A DNA stretch of 41,041 nucleotides from Verrucomicrobiota bacterium. Lineage in GTDB: Bacteria; Verrucomicrobiota; Verrucomicrobiia; Verrucomicrobiales; DEV007. The DNA is taken from the NCBI GenBank assembly GCA_002862135.1, contig PKCI01000190.1, forward strand, positions 1-41,041. The letters run 5' to 3'. Under the pieces are notes generated by a model that saw only the letters and a program-made list of their open reading frames with translations, did no database searches and was not told where the DNA came from. Numbering within the stretch: position 1 is the stretch's first letter; each line of letters opens with the position of its first letter. Below, piece by piece: positions 1 to 9,673 of the stretch. A program made the position numbers and the translations under genes.

Positions 1-561
1 GACTTTGACGTAGCCGAACAGAAGGCCGAGTAAAAAGAGGAAACCTACGAAGCCAATGCTAGATCCAATCGCAGCACCTGTCCATACCATCTCGCTGGCT
101 GACAACTCCTTGTAGATCATCAAACCCAATCCCCCCCCAACAACACCGACGATCAGGAGCGCGATGAATGAGAAAATAAGCGTCCAAACAAAGAGCGAAT
201 TGCCCTCGGATCGGTATTCCTTCCACGGCTGCCCCACCAGAGCTCTATTATTGATCACGTTGTCAAGAAACATAAGTTTACCGCGTGACTGCACCCAGGT
301 GAGCAAGACAACAACAACGATCACAATCGCGGCAATGATAGCCCCGACACCAAATACGACCTCTATATTCGCCTGAACCCAGCTAAAGCCTTCATTGAAA
401 AATTCCTCGACTTCCGGTTCGCTCCCCGCGTCGGATAAATCTCCGGTCCCACCGCTTCCTCCACCACCTGAATTCGCCTCAACGAGGGTCGCCAACCACG
501 CGGTGAATCCCAGAACGAACCATTTCCCGATATCAAAAGGGTTGAAAAGAATCTGCTTCAT
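1..561 (-). CDS. Polytopic membrane protein, C-terminus beyond window
   Basis: An open minus-strand frame starts with ATG at 561 and runs off the left edge after 187 codons with no stop. The protein opens MKQILFNPFDIGKWFVLGF, then has a Gly/Ser-rich acidic linker (about residues 30-55). Hydrophobic segments lie near residues 14-28, 68-90, 122-149 and 157-184, so it is an inner-membrane protein with at least three or four spans. The 'NPFDIGKWFVLGF' opening followed by multiple spans resembles uncharacterised bacterial membrane proteins distantly similar to the membrane part of glycerophosphodiester phosphodiesterases. That resemblance is weak and from memory, so no function is assigned. A GGTGG stretch a few bases before the ATG could act as ribosome binding site. 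Confidence 0.75.
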   Translation of the reverse strand, partial: MKQILFNPFDIGKWFVLGFTAWLATLVEANSGGGGSGGTGDLSDAGSEPEVEEFFNEGFSWVQANIEVVFGVGAIIAAIVIVVVVLLTWVQSRGKLMFLDNVINNRALVGQPWKEYRSEGNSLFVWTLIFSFIALLIVGVVGGGLGLMIYKELSASEMVWTGAAIGSSIGFVGFLFLLGLLFGYVKV

Positions 562-746
562 CCGCCACCACGATATTGAGGTGGGAACTGTGAATCCGAT
601 ATTGGGCCGTTCCATTAATTGGATGATAGCTCAACACAACCATCATCCCATGAAAAAGTATTAACGACTTTCTAATCCCTCCGCTGAACAGCGAAAGGCG
701 ATCAAGGCGTCCCCTACCTTCGCTTGACCTGGAGGTGAGATTACCG

Positions 747-1682
747 ATGTTCAAATTTATAACAATCCTCCATCGCCAATCAACCGCGCCTTGTGCGCGA
801 TCATTCCAGAAGCTGTTTTTCTCTCCAGCTCGACCGCTGCTGACGACCAAAAAGTCATCTGCTTTGTTTCTGATAAGACCTCCCATGGATTCGGCAAACA
901 TGAACACGCGGCGGATTGTCGTTTCATCGGTCAGTGGCTGACTCTGGCCTATCCAGACCAGTTTATTGAACCCCGCTACTCGGTCGACTGGCCGACTGAT
1001 CCCGATAATTTCTTCATGGATGCTGACTCGGTTGTATTCTTCTGCATCGGAAAAGACCGCCACCTTATCCACAATCGCGTTCCCGAATTCCACAAGGTTA
1101 TGCGAACAGGAGCGGGACTGTCGCCTTCACTTACGCTGTCCATGTTAACATCGGCCCATCAGGCAAAGGCATAGTTGCCTGGATGGGAGAATACTTCGAA
1201 GACAACTGGACTGTGAATCCACAGTGGATCGCCGGCTTCAATAGCTTTGCAGACCACCCTGCCGCCAGCGGGCTCAAACTCTTCGAAGTCGACGACGAGT
1301 GGTATTTCCACATGCGCTTTGTCGGCGATGAAAAAGGAATCACTCCAATCCTCTCTACCGCCCCACCAGAATCGACCATGGAACGCGAGGATGGTCCGGT
1401 CTCCGGCAATCCCGCCGCACGCGACGCTGTAGCGGCTGGCAAACCACAACATGTCGCCTTGGCTTACCAGCGTGGGGAAGACTACAGCGACGGACGTGGT
1501 TTCGGATTTAAATGACTCCAATTCCATTGGAACTTTGAGGACGATAATTTCCGGAAGACTGCTCTGAACGGAATATCGAATCGCCGAGGCCAACCCGTAG
1601 CTCCCTCGAAGCGAATATCGTTCAATATGGTGGGGAGCAGGACAAGAACGCTCCTCCAAAGCGGAAGAAAAAGGCAAAGTAG
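747..1682 (+). pseudogene. Decayed ThuA-like (trehalose-utilisation family) protein
   Basis: Pieces of a ThuA-like, glutamine-amidotransferase-fold protein are spread over shifting frames. From about 791 one frame gives KVICFVSDKTSHGFGKHEH and ends in EFHKVMRTGAGL. Near 1120 a one-base deletion (CTGTCG where CTGGTCG would fit) moves the family sequence to another frame: VAFTYAVHV, then AWMGEYFEDNWTVNPQW and DDEWYFHMRF. This frame meets an in-frame TGA at 1513-1515 where the family reads GFGFTG-HFHWN, yet continues as FHWNFEDDNFRKTALNG beyond it. Near 1580-1600 the frame changes again and ends at TAG 1680-1682 after a lysine-rich tail. A likely signal-peptide start (ATG 747) is also out of frame with the body. 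The full span, about 310 codons, fits an intact family member. With three or more lesions it cannot make the whole protein; sequencing error is less likely because neighbouring genes are intact. Confidence 0.8.
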
Positions 1683-1690
1683 ATGGCCAC

Positions 1691-2188
1691 TCAGTCCCGG
1701 AAGACAACCTTCCGGGACAACATTTCTTCATTGTCGAAGCGGAACCACGCACGGAACTTTCGACCCTCAAGCATTTCCGGCAGCCAGTACTGGTCATCGG
1801 CCCACATTCGGTCGTAGGGCACCTCATCAAAGGCAAACCATTCCGGCTTGGCCTCACGAGTTTCGGTTGGCACCCCTTCGAACCCTTCGCTTCGGAAAAC
1901 GGTGCAATACAGCTTGAGTCCGTCCACGAAATCAAAATGGAGATCCCCCATTTTCTCGAGGCTCAAGGGAGTCACCAGTAACTCTTCTTGAACTTCACGT
2001 ACGGCCGCTTCGTAAGCGGTTTCGCCAGGTTCCAGCTTGCCTCCAGGCCCGTTAATCTTGCCAGCCCCCAGACCTGTTTTCTTGTGGATCAGTAGAACGT
2101 TTCGCTCCTGGACGATAAAGACCAGGTTAGCAACCATGTTAGGCTCCCACACCTCGGGAAATTCAGGTGAATCTGCAGCGCTGTCCAT
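1691..2188 (-). CDS. Nudix hydrolase, MTH1-like (oxidised nucleotide sanitising)
   Basis: A 165-residue Nudix hydrolase. The Nudix box runs from G50 (GGKLEPGE) through R64-E65-V66-Q67-E68-E69, supplying the metal-binding glutamates. The usual glycine two places after EE is leucine (EELL). The second half (KPEWFAFDEVPYDRMWADD, then QYWLPEMLEGRKFRAWFRF) closely follows the layout of human MTH1, including the W-ADD-YW segment that in MTH1 helps recognise the oxidised purine. The likely role is hydrolysis of 8-oxo-dGTP or 2-OH-dATP to monophosphates in the cytoplasm; substrate is inferred from similarity. The ATG at 2188 lies 3 bp after the gcvP stop, so it is probably the last gene of the gcv transcript. 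An internal ATG at residue 18 is a possible alternative start. Confidence 0.88.
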   Translation of the reverse strand: MDSAADSPEFPEVWEPNMVANLVFIVQERNVLLIHKKTGLGAGKINGPGGKLEPGETAYEAAVREVQEELLVTPLSLEKMGDLHFDFVDGLKLYCTVFRSEGFEGVPTETREAKPEWFAFDEVPYDRMWADDQYWLPEMLEGRKFRAWFRFDNEEMLSRKVVFRD

Positions 2189-2191
2189 ATC

Positions 2192-5041
2192 CTAGCTGTC
2201 TCCACCGTAGGCCTCCATGCCCTCACAGGTGCAGACCAAATTCCTGTCGCCATATACGTTGTCGATTCGGCCTACCGGCGGCCAGTATTTTGAGTCTTTA
2301 ACCCAGTCGAGAGGGTAGGCCGCCTCCTCACGACTATAGCTGCGCTCCCAGTTAACAACTAGGAGCGCTTCAGACGTATGAGGAGCATTCTTTAACACAT
2401 TATCCTCGCCGTCAGCGATACCGGCGGCAACTGCATCGATCTCACGATGGATTTGAATCATCGCCTCACAAAACCGATCGAGTTCAGCTTTTGACTCACT
2501 CTCGGTCGGCTCGATCATAAGCGTGCCAGGGACCGGCCAAGACATTGTCGGAGCATGGAAGCCGAAGTCGATGAGGCGCTTTGCCACATCCTCGACATCA
2601 ATCCCAGCCTTCTCTTTAAAGCCTCGCAAATCGATGATGCACTCGTGAGCAACCCTTCCCGCGGTCCCTTGGTAAAGAACCGGGAAACACTCATCGAGTC
2701 GTGAAGCGATATAATTGGCATTCAGGATGGCGACCTCGGTCGCTTCTTTCAGACCCTGACCCATCATGGCGATATACATCCAGGAAATCGTCAGGATACT
2801 GGCACTGCCATACGGCGCGGCACTAACTGCGTGGGTTGATGCAGCCTCCCAATCCAGATGCCCGGGCAAATAGGGTGAAAGGTGCTCGGCAACACCGATA
2901 GGACCGACTCCCGGCCCCCCACCCCCGTGAGGAATACAGAAAGTTTTATGAAGATTAAGGTGACAGACATCGGCGCCAATTCTCCAGGGCGAACATAACC
3001 CTACCTGGGCATTCATGTTTGCGCCATCCATGTATACCTGGCCGCCGTTTTGATGAATCACCTCACAAATCGCAACCACGCTTTCTTCGAAAACTCCGTG
3101 AGTCGATGGATAAGTGATCATCAACGCACCAAGCTTTTTGGCATGCTCCTGCGCTTTACGCGAAACATCTTCAACATCGATGTTTCCGTCTTCATCACAC
3201 GCCACCGGAACCACACGAAATCCAGCCATCACGGCACTTGCCGGATTTGTACCATGCGCAGACATCGGGATCAGGCAGACGTCTCTGTTAAAGTCACCCC
3301 GGCCCTCGTGGTAGCGACGAATCGCCAGCAAACCCGCGTATTCACCCTGCGAGCCCGCATTGGGTTGAACGCTCACCGAATGGAATCCGGTGATATCAGC
3401 GAGCCACTGTTCCAATTCCTCAATCATGGCGAGGTAGCCGCCCACCTGTTCTGCTGGAGCGAAAGGGTGCATGGAAGCCACGGTATCCCAACTGAGTGGC
3501 ACCATTTCAGCCGTGGCGTTGAGCTTCATGGTGCATGAACCAAGCGGAATCATGCTTCGATTCAACGCGATGTCCTTTTTTTCCAGCCGACTGATGTAGC
3601 GAAGCATTTCAGTCTCGGTGTGATAACGATTGAAAACCGGCTGTCTCAGGAAATCACTTTCACGTCGCAAGGAATCCGGCAAACCTGCCGGACTCAATTC
3701 AGCTGGAATCTCAAAGTCGAACAGCTCAAAGGCCCTCACCCACTTCCCGGTATCATTGAGAATCTCATCGAACGAAACGCCGAGTTTACCGGGTAGATCT
3801 TCGCGAACATTGATTCCCTTTTCACGGCTGGCACTGATCAGCTCACTTCGCCTGCCCTCATCGACTTCTAGCACAACTGTATCGAACCGAGTCTCCCCGA
3901 CCACGTCAATCCCCGCCTTACTGGCGGCTTCGGCAAATGCTCTCGCGACAGATGCGATCCGCTTCGCGATTCGACAAAGACCCTCTTTGCCGTGGTAGAT
4001 CGCGTAAAATCCTGCCATCACTGCCAACAAAACCTGGGCAGTACAAATATTGGAGGTCGCTTTCTCACGTCGGATGTGTTGCTCACGCGTCTGAAGAGAC
4101 AATCGAAGACCAGGCTTTCCCGATGGGTCCTGGGAGACTCCCACCAGCCTTCCAGGAAGACGGCGTTTCAGCCTATCCGAACAAGCCATGTAAGCCGCGT
4201 GGGGACCTCCATAGCCCAAGGGAACACCAAATCGCTGGGCAGATCCCACGACCAAATCAGCTCCCCACTCACCGGGAGGTTTTAAAAGGCACAATGAGAG
4301 AAGGTCCGCCACAACAATGGCCATTCCTTTCGCTTCGTGGCAGGCCGATACCACATCTGAGTAATCCTTCACTTCACCCTCGTTCCCGGGATATTGAAGG
4401 AGAACCCCAATGAGTTCATCTCCCGCTCCTTTAAAGTCGAAAGATTCCGGAGCTCCGATTTTCAACTCTATTCCAATAGGCTCAGCTCGTGTTTTGAGAA
4501 CCTCAATGGTTTGTGAAAAGCAGTCTTCGCTGACAAAAAAAGTCTTACCTTTAGGGTTGGCCGCCGTCGCCAAAGCCATCGCTTCGGCCGCAGCGGTCCC
4601 TTCATCCAGCAGCGACGCATTGGCTACCGGCATCGCCGTCAGCTCGCAAATTAATGTCTGGTAGTTGAGCAGAGCTTCCAACCGCCCCTGAGAAATCTCT
4701 GCCTGATATGGAGTGTAAGCGGTGTACCAACCGGGATTCTCGAGGATGTTTCGCAGAATCACCGGCGGAGTGATTGTGCCGTAGTAGCCCCGCCCGATGA
4801 AACTGTCACAAACCTTGTTAGCAGAGAAGGTCGATCTCAGTCGGGCCAGTGCATCACTCTCATTGAGAGCGGGCGGAAGCGGCATAGGAGGCTTTTCAGT
4901 GAGAGCCGAAGGAACGACATCAGCCGTTAACTGGCTGATCGAATCATATCCCAGCGCCGCAAGCATCTCGGCTTGCTCCTTCGGTGAAGGTCCAAGGTGC
5001 CGTGACGCAAATGACGATTCGGATTCAGGAAATGGTGTCAC
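2192..5041 (-). CDS. gcvP: Glycine dehydrogenase (decarboxylating), P protein of glycine cleavage system
   Basis: A 949-residue single-chain GcvP, the length of the bacterial/mitochondrial type rather than the split GcvPA/GcvPB form. It decarboxylates glycine with pyridoxal phosphate and passes the aminomethyl group to the lipoyl arm of GcvH. The N-terminus has the family signature [10 protein letters not shown]. The PLP lysine is K699 in [18 protein letters not shown], followed by the glycine-rich loop typical of the family. It starts with GTG at 5041 and overlaps the end of gcvH by 17 bp, implying translational coupling. The order gcvT-gcvH-gcvP is the classic operon order. The L protein (dihydrolipoamide dehydrogenase) is not in this window. 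Confidence 0.97.
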   Translation of the reverse strand: MTPFPESESSFASRHLGPSPKEQAEMLAALGYDSISQLTADVVPSALTEKPPMPLPPALNESDALARLRSTFSANKVCDSFIGRGYYGTITPPVILRNILENPGWYTAYTPYQAEISQGRLEALLNYQTLICELTAMPVANASLLDEGTAAAEAMALATAANPKGKTFFVSEDCFSQTIEVLKTRAEPIGIELKIGAPESFDFKGAGDELIGVLLQYPGNEGEVKDYSDVVSACHEAKGMAIVVADLLSLCLLKPPGEWGADLVVGSAQRFGVPLGYGGPHAAYMACSDRLKRRLPGRLVGVSQDPSGKPGLRLSLQTREQHIRREKATSNICTAQVLLAVMAGFYAIYHGKEGLCRIAKRIASVARAFAEAASKAGIDVVGETRFDTVVLEVDEGRRSELISASREKGINVREDLPGKLGVSFDEILNDTGKWVRAFELFDFEIPAELSPAGLPDSLRRESDFLRQPVFNRYHTETEMLRYISRLEKKDIALNRSMIPLGSCTMKLNATAEMVPLSWDTVASMHPFAPAEQVGGYLAMIEELEQWLADITGFHSVSVQPNAGSQGEYAGLLAIRRYHEGRGDFNRDVCLIPMSAHGTNPASAVMAGFRVVPVACDEDGNIDVEDVSRKAQEHAKKLGALMITYPSTHGVFEESVVAICEVIHQNGGQVYMDGANMNAQVGLCSPWRIGADVCHLNLHKTFCIPHGGGGPGVGPIGVAEHLSPYLPGHLDWEAASTHAVSAAPYGSASILTISWMYIAMMGQGLKEATEVAILNANYIASRLDECFPVLYQGTAGRVAHECIIDLRGFKEKAGIDVEDVAKRLIDFGFHAPTMSWPVPGTLMIEPTESESKAELDRFCEAMIQIHREIDAVAAGIADGEDNVLKNAPHTSEALLVVNWERSYSREEAAYPLDWVKDSKYWPPVGRIDNVYGDRNLVCTCEGMEAYGGDS

Positions 5042-5405
5042 GGTATGCAGCAGCGTTCATCAGACCTTCCACTTCACCGGAATTGGCCAGTTTGACCTTA
5101 AACATCCACCCCCCTCCGTAGGGGTCCTCGTTGACGGGCTCGGGTGCCTCGGCCAGTGCCTCGTTCACCTCCACGATCTCACCACTAACCGGTGCATAGA
5201 TATCATTAGCGGCTTTGACTGATTCGATGACCGCAACCGCTTCGCCCTTACTGACGGTTCGTCCCACTTCCGGGAGTTCAAGATAGACAACATCGGTCAA
5301 CTCAGCCTGAGCGTGATCACTGATTCCAACAGATGCAGCTTCAGGTGATGATGGATCAACCCATTCGTGGGAATCGGAGAAATAGAGGTCGTCGGGAACA
5401 TTCAT
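5025..5405 (-). CDS. gcvH: Glycine cleavage system H protein
   Basis: A lipoyl carrier protein of 126 residues. The N-terminus [16 protein letters not shown] matches the family, which is why the ATG at 5405 is preferred over a TTG at 5423. The lipoylation site is K64 in [15 protein letters not shown]. GcvH shuttles the aminomethyl and dihydrolipoyl intermediates between GcvP, GcvT and the L protein. The end overlaps the gcvP start by 17 bp. About 50 bp separate it from the gcvT stop upstream. No strong Shine-Dalgarno sequence precedes the start. Confidence 0.96.
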   Translation of the reverse strand: MNVPDDLYFSDSHEWVDPSSPEAASVGISDHAQAELTDVVYLELPEVGRTVSKGEAVAVIESVKAANDIYAPVSGEIVEVNEALAEAPEPVNEDPYGGGWMFKVKLANSGEVEGLMNAAAYRDTIS

Positions 5406-5456
5406 TGGCGGACTGAGCAACAATACAAAAACTACGCATCTAACAAATAGGTTTTA

Positions 5457-6518
5457 TTAAATAAACGGTTTTTTCACAACGACAGCTGGAAAGATCCGGT
5501 CTCGAACAGCAACAGACAACTCGGTTCCCGGCCGGCACAGGTCCACATCGAGGTAAGCCATGCCGATGCCTTTGCCGAGCGAGGGGGACAACGAGCCACT
5601 GGAAAGATGACCCAGAATGCTCTCCCCGTCCGCGTCCCGAACCTCATACCCGTGCCGAACCGGCGGCGCCTTCCCAGTCATGGCGATTGCCGCCAGCTTC
5701 CGCTTCAAGCCGCCTGCCCGCTGGTAAGCGAGCACCTCGCGCCCCACAAAGTCACTGGGTTTATCGAGTTTTACGAAAAATCCGAGTCCTGCCTCCAGCG
5801 GGGTATGCTCCTCGTCCAGGTCAGAACCATTGAGAGGGTAACATTTCTCAAGGCGCAAAGTATCGCGCGCACCCAAACCGGCCGGAGTCACACCTTCGGC
5901 TATGAAACGATCAAACCAGCTCACAATGGTTTCAACCGGAGCGAAAAGCTCGAACCCATCTTCCCCGGTATAACCCGTTCCGCAGACGACGACACCGTCG
6001 TCGTATTCGACAATACCGTTGCGCTCCGGAAGGGCGCGCGCCGGTTCCATTTTATTCCACACCGCAACCACTTCCGGCCCTTGAACTGCGACAGCTCCAA
6101 ATTCATCACTACGGTCTTTGAGTTCACACTCCTCACCGAGCCTGCTGATCAACCAGTTGTGATCTTTTTGAATCCGCGCCGCATTGACCACCAGAAAGAA
6201 CCGCTCTTCGGAGAAACGATAGACAATCAGATCATCGATGACACCTCCGGAAGAATTGAGCATCAGGGTGTATTGACCTTGGCCGTCTACCAGCGAGGTA
6301 ATGTCGTTCGTTAAAATACGGTTGAGCCATCTGACAACGCCTGGGCCAACGACCTCAAGCTCCCCCATGTGAGAGATGTCGAAAATCCCACCCTTTTCTC
6401 GAACCGCTTGGTGCTCAGCGATAATCCCGACGTATTGAATCGGCATATTCCATCCCGCGAAAGGTGCCATGCGGGCACCGAGTTGATGGTGGCGGTCATT
6501 GAGCGGAGAAAGTTTCAT
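5457..6518 (-). CDS. gcvT: Glycine cleavage system T protein (aminomethyltransferase)
   Basis: GcvT of 353 residues transfers the methylene group from aminomethyl-GcvH to tetrahydrofolate and releases ammonia. Family hallmarks are the N-terminal MKLSPLNDRHHQLGARM, the AGWNMPIQY segment, the folate-domain DISHMGE stretch and the central GTGYTGEDGFELF motif. The ATG at 6518 follows an AAGGTG stretch; a GTG one codon earlier is less likely. It is the first gene of the leftward gcvTHP-Nudix run. The 119 bp separating it from the divergent rhomboid-like gene must hold its promoter. I looked there for the conserved cores of a tandem glycine riboswitch and saw none. Confidence 0.96.
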   Translation of the reverse strand: MKLSPLNDRHHQLGARMAPFAGWNMPIQYVGIIAEHQAVREKGGIFDISHMGELEVVGPGVVRWLNRILTNDITSLVDGQGQYTLMLNSSGGVIDDLIVYRFSEERFFLVVNAARIQKDHNWLISRLGEECELKDRSDEFGAVAVQGPEVVAVWNKMEPARALPERNGIVEYDDGVVVCGTGYTGEDGFELFAPVETIVSWFDRFIAEGVTPAGLGARDTLRLEKCYPLNGSDLDEEHTPLEAGLGFFVKLDKPSDFVGREVLAYQRAGGLKRKLAAIAMTGKAPPVRHGYEVRDADGESILGHLSSGSLSPSLGKGIGMAYLDVDLCRPGTELSVAVRDRIFPAVVVKKPFI

Positions 6519-6637
6519 CACCTTGACCTTGAACGGGGCCGCCCGGAAGTCAACGCCGCTCGCTTTTCAGTTTGTCAAATTTTGTCACTTCCTGAAGTTG
6601 GCATTTGAATTCCGCCAATTTCTGACCACCTTCCACA

Positions 6638-7462
6638 ATGATTCACGATTCCGGCAATCGGATCCTCGACCGCATGGAGGCTTCATTCGGGCGGCTCGCT
6701 CTGCCTCAGATTCTTCGCTGGATCGCCGGTTTTCAGGCCATGTCCTGGGGTTTGAGCCTGTTTTCCCGGGAATACCTAGAATTCATCGCCTTTGACCGTG
6801 GAGCTATTCTTTCCGGCCAGGTGTGGCGTCTTTTTTCCTGGGTTCTGAGTCCTGTTTTCGAGGGACAATCGCCGATCGCAATCTTCATCGTTTTGATCGC
6901 GCTGATGTTCATGTTCTTCATCAGCGACTCACTGGAAAATCACTGGGGAGCCTTCCGTCTCAACGTCTACGTGGTCTCAACGATCTTGTTACTAGCCATA
7001 GCCGGCTTCCTCCCCATGCACCCAGTTTTCCTTGGAATACTCAACGGAACTTTCTACTCGGTTATCTTTCTTGCTTTTGCCGCCTTGTTTCCAAATCACA
7101 TCATTCACCTGATGATGATTATCCCAATCAAGGCGAAATGGCTCGGCTGGGCAAACATCCTCCTTCTTCTCGCTACGGTGCTTCGGAGCGATTTCTGGGT
7201 AGCACTTGCCGTGCTCATTGGCATGACGCCCTACCTGCTAACATTTGTCCCGGCCTTTGTATCGGGAGCCAGGCAAAGCAGTGAAGCCGCTGTGAGAAGA
7301 CACAAGTTTCAAAAATCCGCCAGTTCGGAAGGCGAAGCTTTCCATGAGTGCGAGTCATGCGGTGCTACCGATGTGACTCATCCGGATCGCGACTTCCGGG
7401 TGACGGCGGACGGGCGCGAGTTGTGCAATGTATGCCGCGACGCCCTCGCTTACAAGAAGTGA
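6638..7462 (+). CDS. Rhomboid-like multispanning membrane protein with C-terminal zinc-ribbon-like tail
   Basis: A 274-residue protein with about six hydrophobic segments between residues 25 and 215, laid out like a rhomboid fold (LENHWGAFRLNVY, then GTFYSVIFLAFAALFP). At the position where active rhomboids have GxSG, this protein has LNGT, and no catalytic serine/histidine pair is recognisable, so it is probably a pseudoprotease. The soluble C-terminus carries C238-x2-C241 and C263-x2-C266 (CESCG ... CNVCRD), a likely zinc-binding knuckle. It is transcribed away from gcvT and ends 6 bp before the convergent gene at 7469. A role in membrane-protein handling is conceivable but not shown by the sequence. 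Confidence 0.8.
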   Translation: MIHDSGNRILDRMEASFGRLALPQILRWIAGFQAMSWGLSLFSREYLEFIAFDRGAILSGQVWRLFSWVLSPVFEGQSPIAIFIVLIALMFMFFISDSLENHWGAFRLNVYVVSTILLLAIAGFLPMHPVFLGILNGTFYSVIFLAFAALFPNHIIHLMMIIPIKAKWLGWANILLLLATVLRSDFWVALAVLIGMTPYLLTFVPAFVSGARQSSEAAVRRHKFQKSASSEGEAFHECESCGATDVTHPDRDFRVTADGRELCNVCRDALAYKK

Positions 7463-7468
7463 CCCCTC

Positions 7469-9598
7469 TCATGGATCGGCATACTTCGATTCGTAGATTT
7501 CGGGCTGGCGGTTTTGAATCACCCGATAGATCCCATAGCCAAGAAAGACGAGTGCCGCCACGCCGAGAGTCAGGTAGAAATAAGTCCAGCCCATCGTCAA
7601 ATCGGTTTTTGCCATAAGAACATCGGAGGGAGCAGAACTGTGTTCGTCTTCGTCGACCATTAACACTCGAATTTCGTAGCTGGCAGCCGGGGCCAAACCT
7701 TTGATGGTCGCTTTGACCAATCGATTGATGCGCTCAAATTCGATGTCCTCGTGCGGCACCCACATGGGAACAGGTGCCCTGCCCCCGTCAGCCACGAACA
7801 TCGCCAGCTTCTCAACTTCAAACCGACACAGTTCCGAGTCTCGTGGTGCCGTCCAGCCAACGACAAGGGAGTCACTCCTTGACTGAACCACCGTCAGATC
7901 CTCAGGTGATCTAAGGCCAGTCTTGAACTTCCTCTCCTTCAGGGGGAGCGCAACATGACCGGAAGGTGTCGTCATCGCTTCGACCGCTTCATCGGAAAGT
8001 TGTCGATGCCGGAGAAGATCCTCCGAGGAATTCGTTTGAAGGCTGACTTTTATGGAATCAGGAGGCATCGCTCCTGATGGCATCGATGAGTTGCCGAAAT
8101 TTGGTGAAATGCCAATCGGCTCTGGCTCGGCGCGGGGCAAAGCTGCGCCTGGATTAAGGCGTAAACCATCAAGTTGAAATCTCCCCGTGTCCGGCGACAC
8201 CACGGGGCTGGAATCTCCACCTTCCGGCTTGATCACATTGCCTAGCAAACGAATAGAGATGGACTGTCCGTTAGCCTGAACCTTCATATTGGCATCGACC
8301 ACTCCGCGATAGTTACGGGGCGGATACAAGCCCAACGAGAGACCAATCTCGGACATCGAACCAAGACTGGGCCCCGGGTTGGTGAGGAGTTGGAAAGGCT
8401 CCGGAATGTGAAACTCAAGTGGCACAGACAGTCCGCCCTTATTGGTCACGATGATCTGGCGCTCGACCGCTTCCCCTCCCTGAACCTTGCCGAAATTGAT
8501 GACTTCGGACGACAACGCGCCGGGCACGTTGACTGCGATTCGGCCGGGGACAACTTGCGCCACAACCTTTGCTTCCTGAACATACCCGGTCTTCAACCGG
8601 AATTGCACGGTTCCATCAAATGGAGCTGTATCGGTTTTCCACAGATTGATTGGAATCCGCGTTTCTTTCTGCGGAGCGAGAAGATACGCTTCTTTCAGGC
8701 TGCCTTTGAGCCGTGCGCTGGCATCAACACTGACCCGCAACGGTTTGTCACTGTGATTCATCATCAGTAGTTCCCCTTCGCGCTGATCGGTTTCCTCGTT
8801 CAAGACCAGTTCCACTTTCGGGGTGGTCAACTCGAAAGATGGCTTTCCAGTCCCCTCCAGTTTAGTCGTTCCCCGTTTACTGCGGCTAAATCCAAGAAAA
8901 TAAGAAGTCTGGCCACTTAACTCCGGTCGAAACGCAACCTTGACAGTGCGCCTGCCGTTTGGACCGATCACCAGTTTGCCGTCAGAAGGCTCAAAAATAT
9001 ACCATGGAGGACCGACCATCAGTTGCCGCGAAAAGGTTCCGTCTCCACTGTTTACAACTACGATGTCCTTAACGGACTCGTCGCCGATCATGACTTCACC
9101 AAAGTCGATACCTTCGGTCACTACGATATCGGCCTTGTGGTCAACCAGACTGATATCATATCTCATAGCGGACGAATAACGCCCGCCCCGATAGCGCACC
9201 GCGAAAGCGAACGCGTCCTCTGTTGCTCCTGAGTTCGGGTCAGCGTAATAGGTCACTAATACCTTGTTCCTTTCACTTGGCTTGCTGACCATGGAGACAA
9301 TTTTGCCTGCGGAGGGAAAAGTCCGAATTAGAAACTCAACGGTCGCGCCGGGAGTCTTAGACTCTGCCATGATCTCAAAAGTGACCTCATGCCCCTTTAG
9401 AGCCTCAATCTTGCCGGTTTTTGGCACGGGAACCCCAATCTCGTCAGGAGACTGGCCGGCTTGATTCTTCTTTCGATTGAAAAGACCACCTTCCCCGAAT
9501 ACCTGGGCTTGTGCCGGAAGGCACGTAATGATTAAGGACAGCGCGACCAATGCGGAGCAAAGGCCGAAGGCTGATCTTCCGTTTCGAAAGGAGCGCAT
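7469..9598 (-). CDS. Secreted protein with HYDIN/ASPM-like Ig domains, FN3 domain and C-terminal anchor
   Basis: A 709-residue exported protein. A signal peptide (residues 1-32, ending LPAQAQ) is followed by repeated beta-sandwich segments with the pattern 'I-DFGEVMIGDESVKDIVVVNSG' and 'VINFGKVQGGEAVERQIIVTN'. These are typical of ASPM-SPD2-HYDIN / choice-of-anchor-D Ig-like domains. Near residues 560-660 is a fibronectin-type-III-like domain (DSLVVGWTAPRD ... ASYEIRVLMVDEDE). A transmembrane helix near the C-terminus (YFYLTLGVAALVFLGYGIY) leaves a short basic cytoplasmic tail. It is therefore probably an inner-membrane-anchored periplasmic protein or a surface protein; the function is unknown. 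It lies 75 bp downstream of cinA on the same strand. Confidence 0.8.
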   Translation of the reverse strand: MRSFRNGRSAFGLCSALVALSLIITCLPAQAQVFGEGGLFNRKKNQAGQSPDEIGVPVPKTGKIEALKGHEVTFEIMAESKTPGATVEFLIRTFPSAGKIVSMVSKPSERNKVLVTYYADPNSGATEDAFAFAVRYRGGRYSSAMRYDISLVDHKADIVVTEGIDFGEVMIGDESVKDIVVVNSGDGTFSRQLMVGPPWYIFEPSDGKLVIGPNGRRTVKVAFRPELSGQTSYFLGFSRSKRGTTKLEGTGKPSFELTTPKVELVLNEETDQREGELLMMNHSDKPLRVSVDASARLKGSLKEAYLLAPQKETRIPINLWKTDTAPFDGTVQFRLKTGYVQEAKVVAQVVPGRIAVNVPGALSSEVINFGKVQGGEAVERQIIVTNKGGLSVPLEFHIPEPFQLLTNPGPSLGSMSEIGLSLGLYPPRNYRGVVDANMKVQANGQSISIRLLGNVIKPEGGDSSPVVSPDTGRFQLDGLRLNPGAALPRAEPEPIGISPNFGNSSMPSGAMPPDSIKVSLQTNSSEDLLRHRQLSDEAVEAMTTPSGHVALPLKERKFKTGLRSPEDLTVVQSRSDSLVVGWTAPRDSELCRFEVEKLAMFVADGGRAPVPMWVPHEDIEFERINRLVKATIKGLAPAASYEIRVLMVDEDEHSSAPSDVLMAKTDLTMGWTYFYLTLGVAALVFLGYGIYRVIQNRQPEIYESKYADP

Positions 9599-9673
9599 CT
9601 TTGCTCGTAACGGTAGCGGGGTTACCGCTCCGGGTCAAAAGGAAGGAACTCTAATCTACACCCGCATCGAAAC

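Noticed and set aside
533-1093. A 186-codon minus-strand frame opposite the ThuA-like remnant
   Set aside because: The plus strand carries clear family sequence here (KTSHGFGKHEH), so the minus frame is its shadow. It also overlaps the start of the membrane protein at 561.
1159-1935. A 258-codon minus-strand frame over the pseudogene and the Nudix gene
   Set aside because: It overlaps the well-supported Nudix gene in another frame and reads as low-similarity Ser/Arg/Pro-rich sequence.
6519-6637. Glycine riboswitch upstream of gcvT
   Set aside because: The 119-bp gap is too short for a tandem glycine aptamer and lacks its conserved cores.
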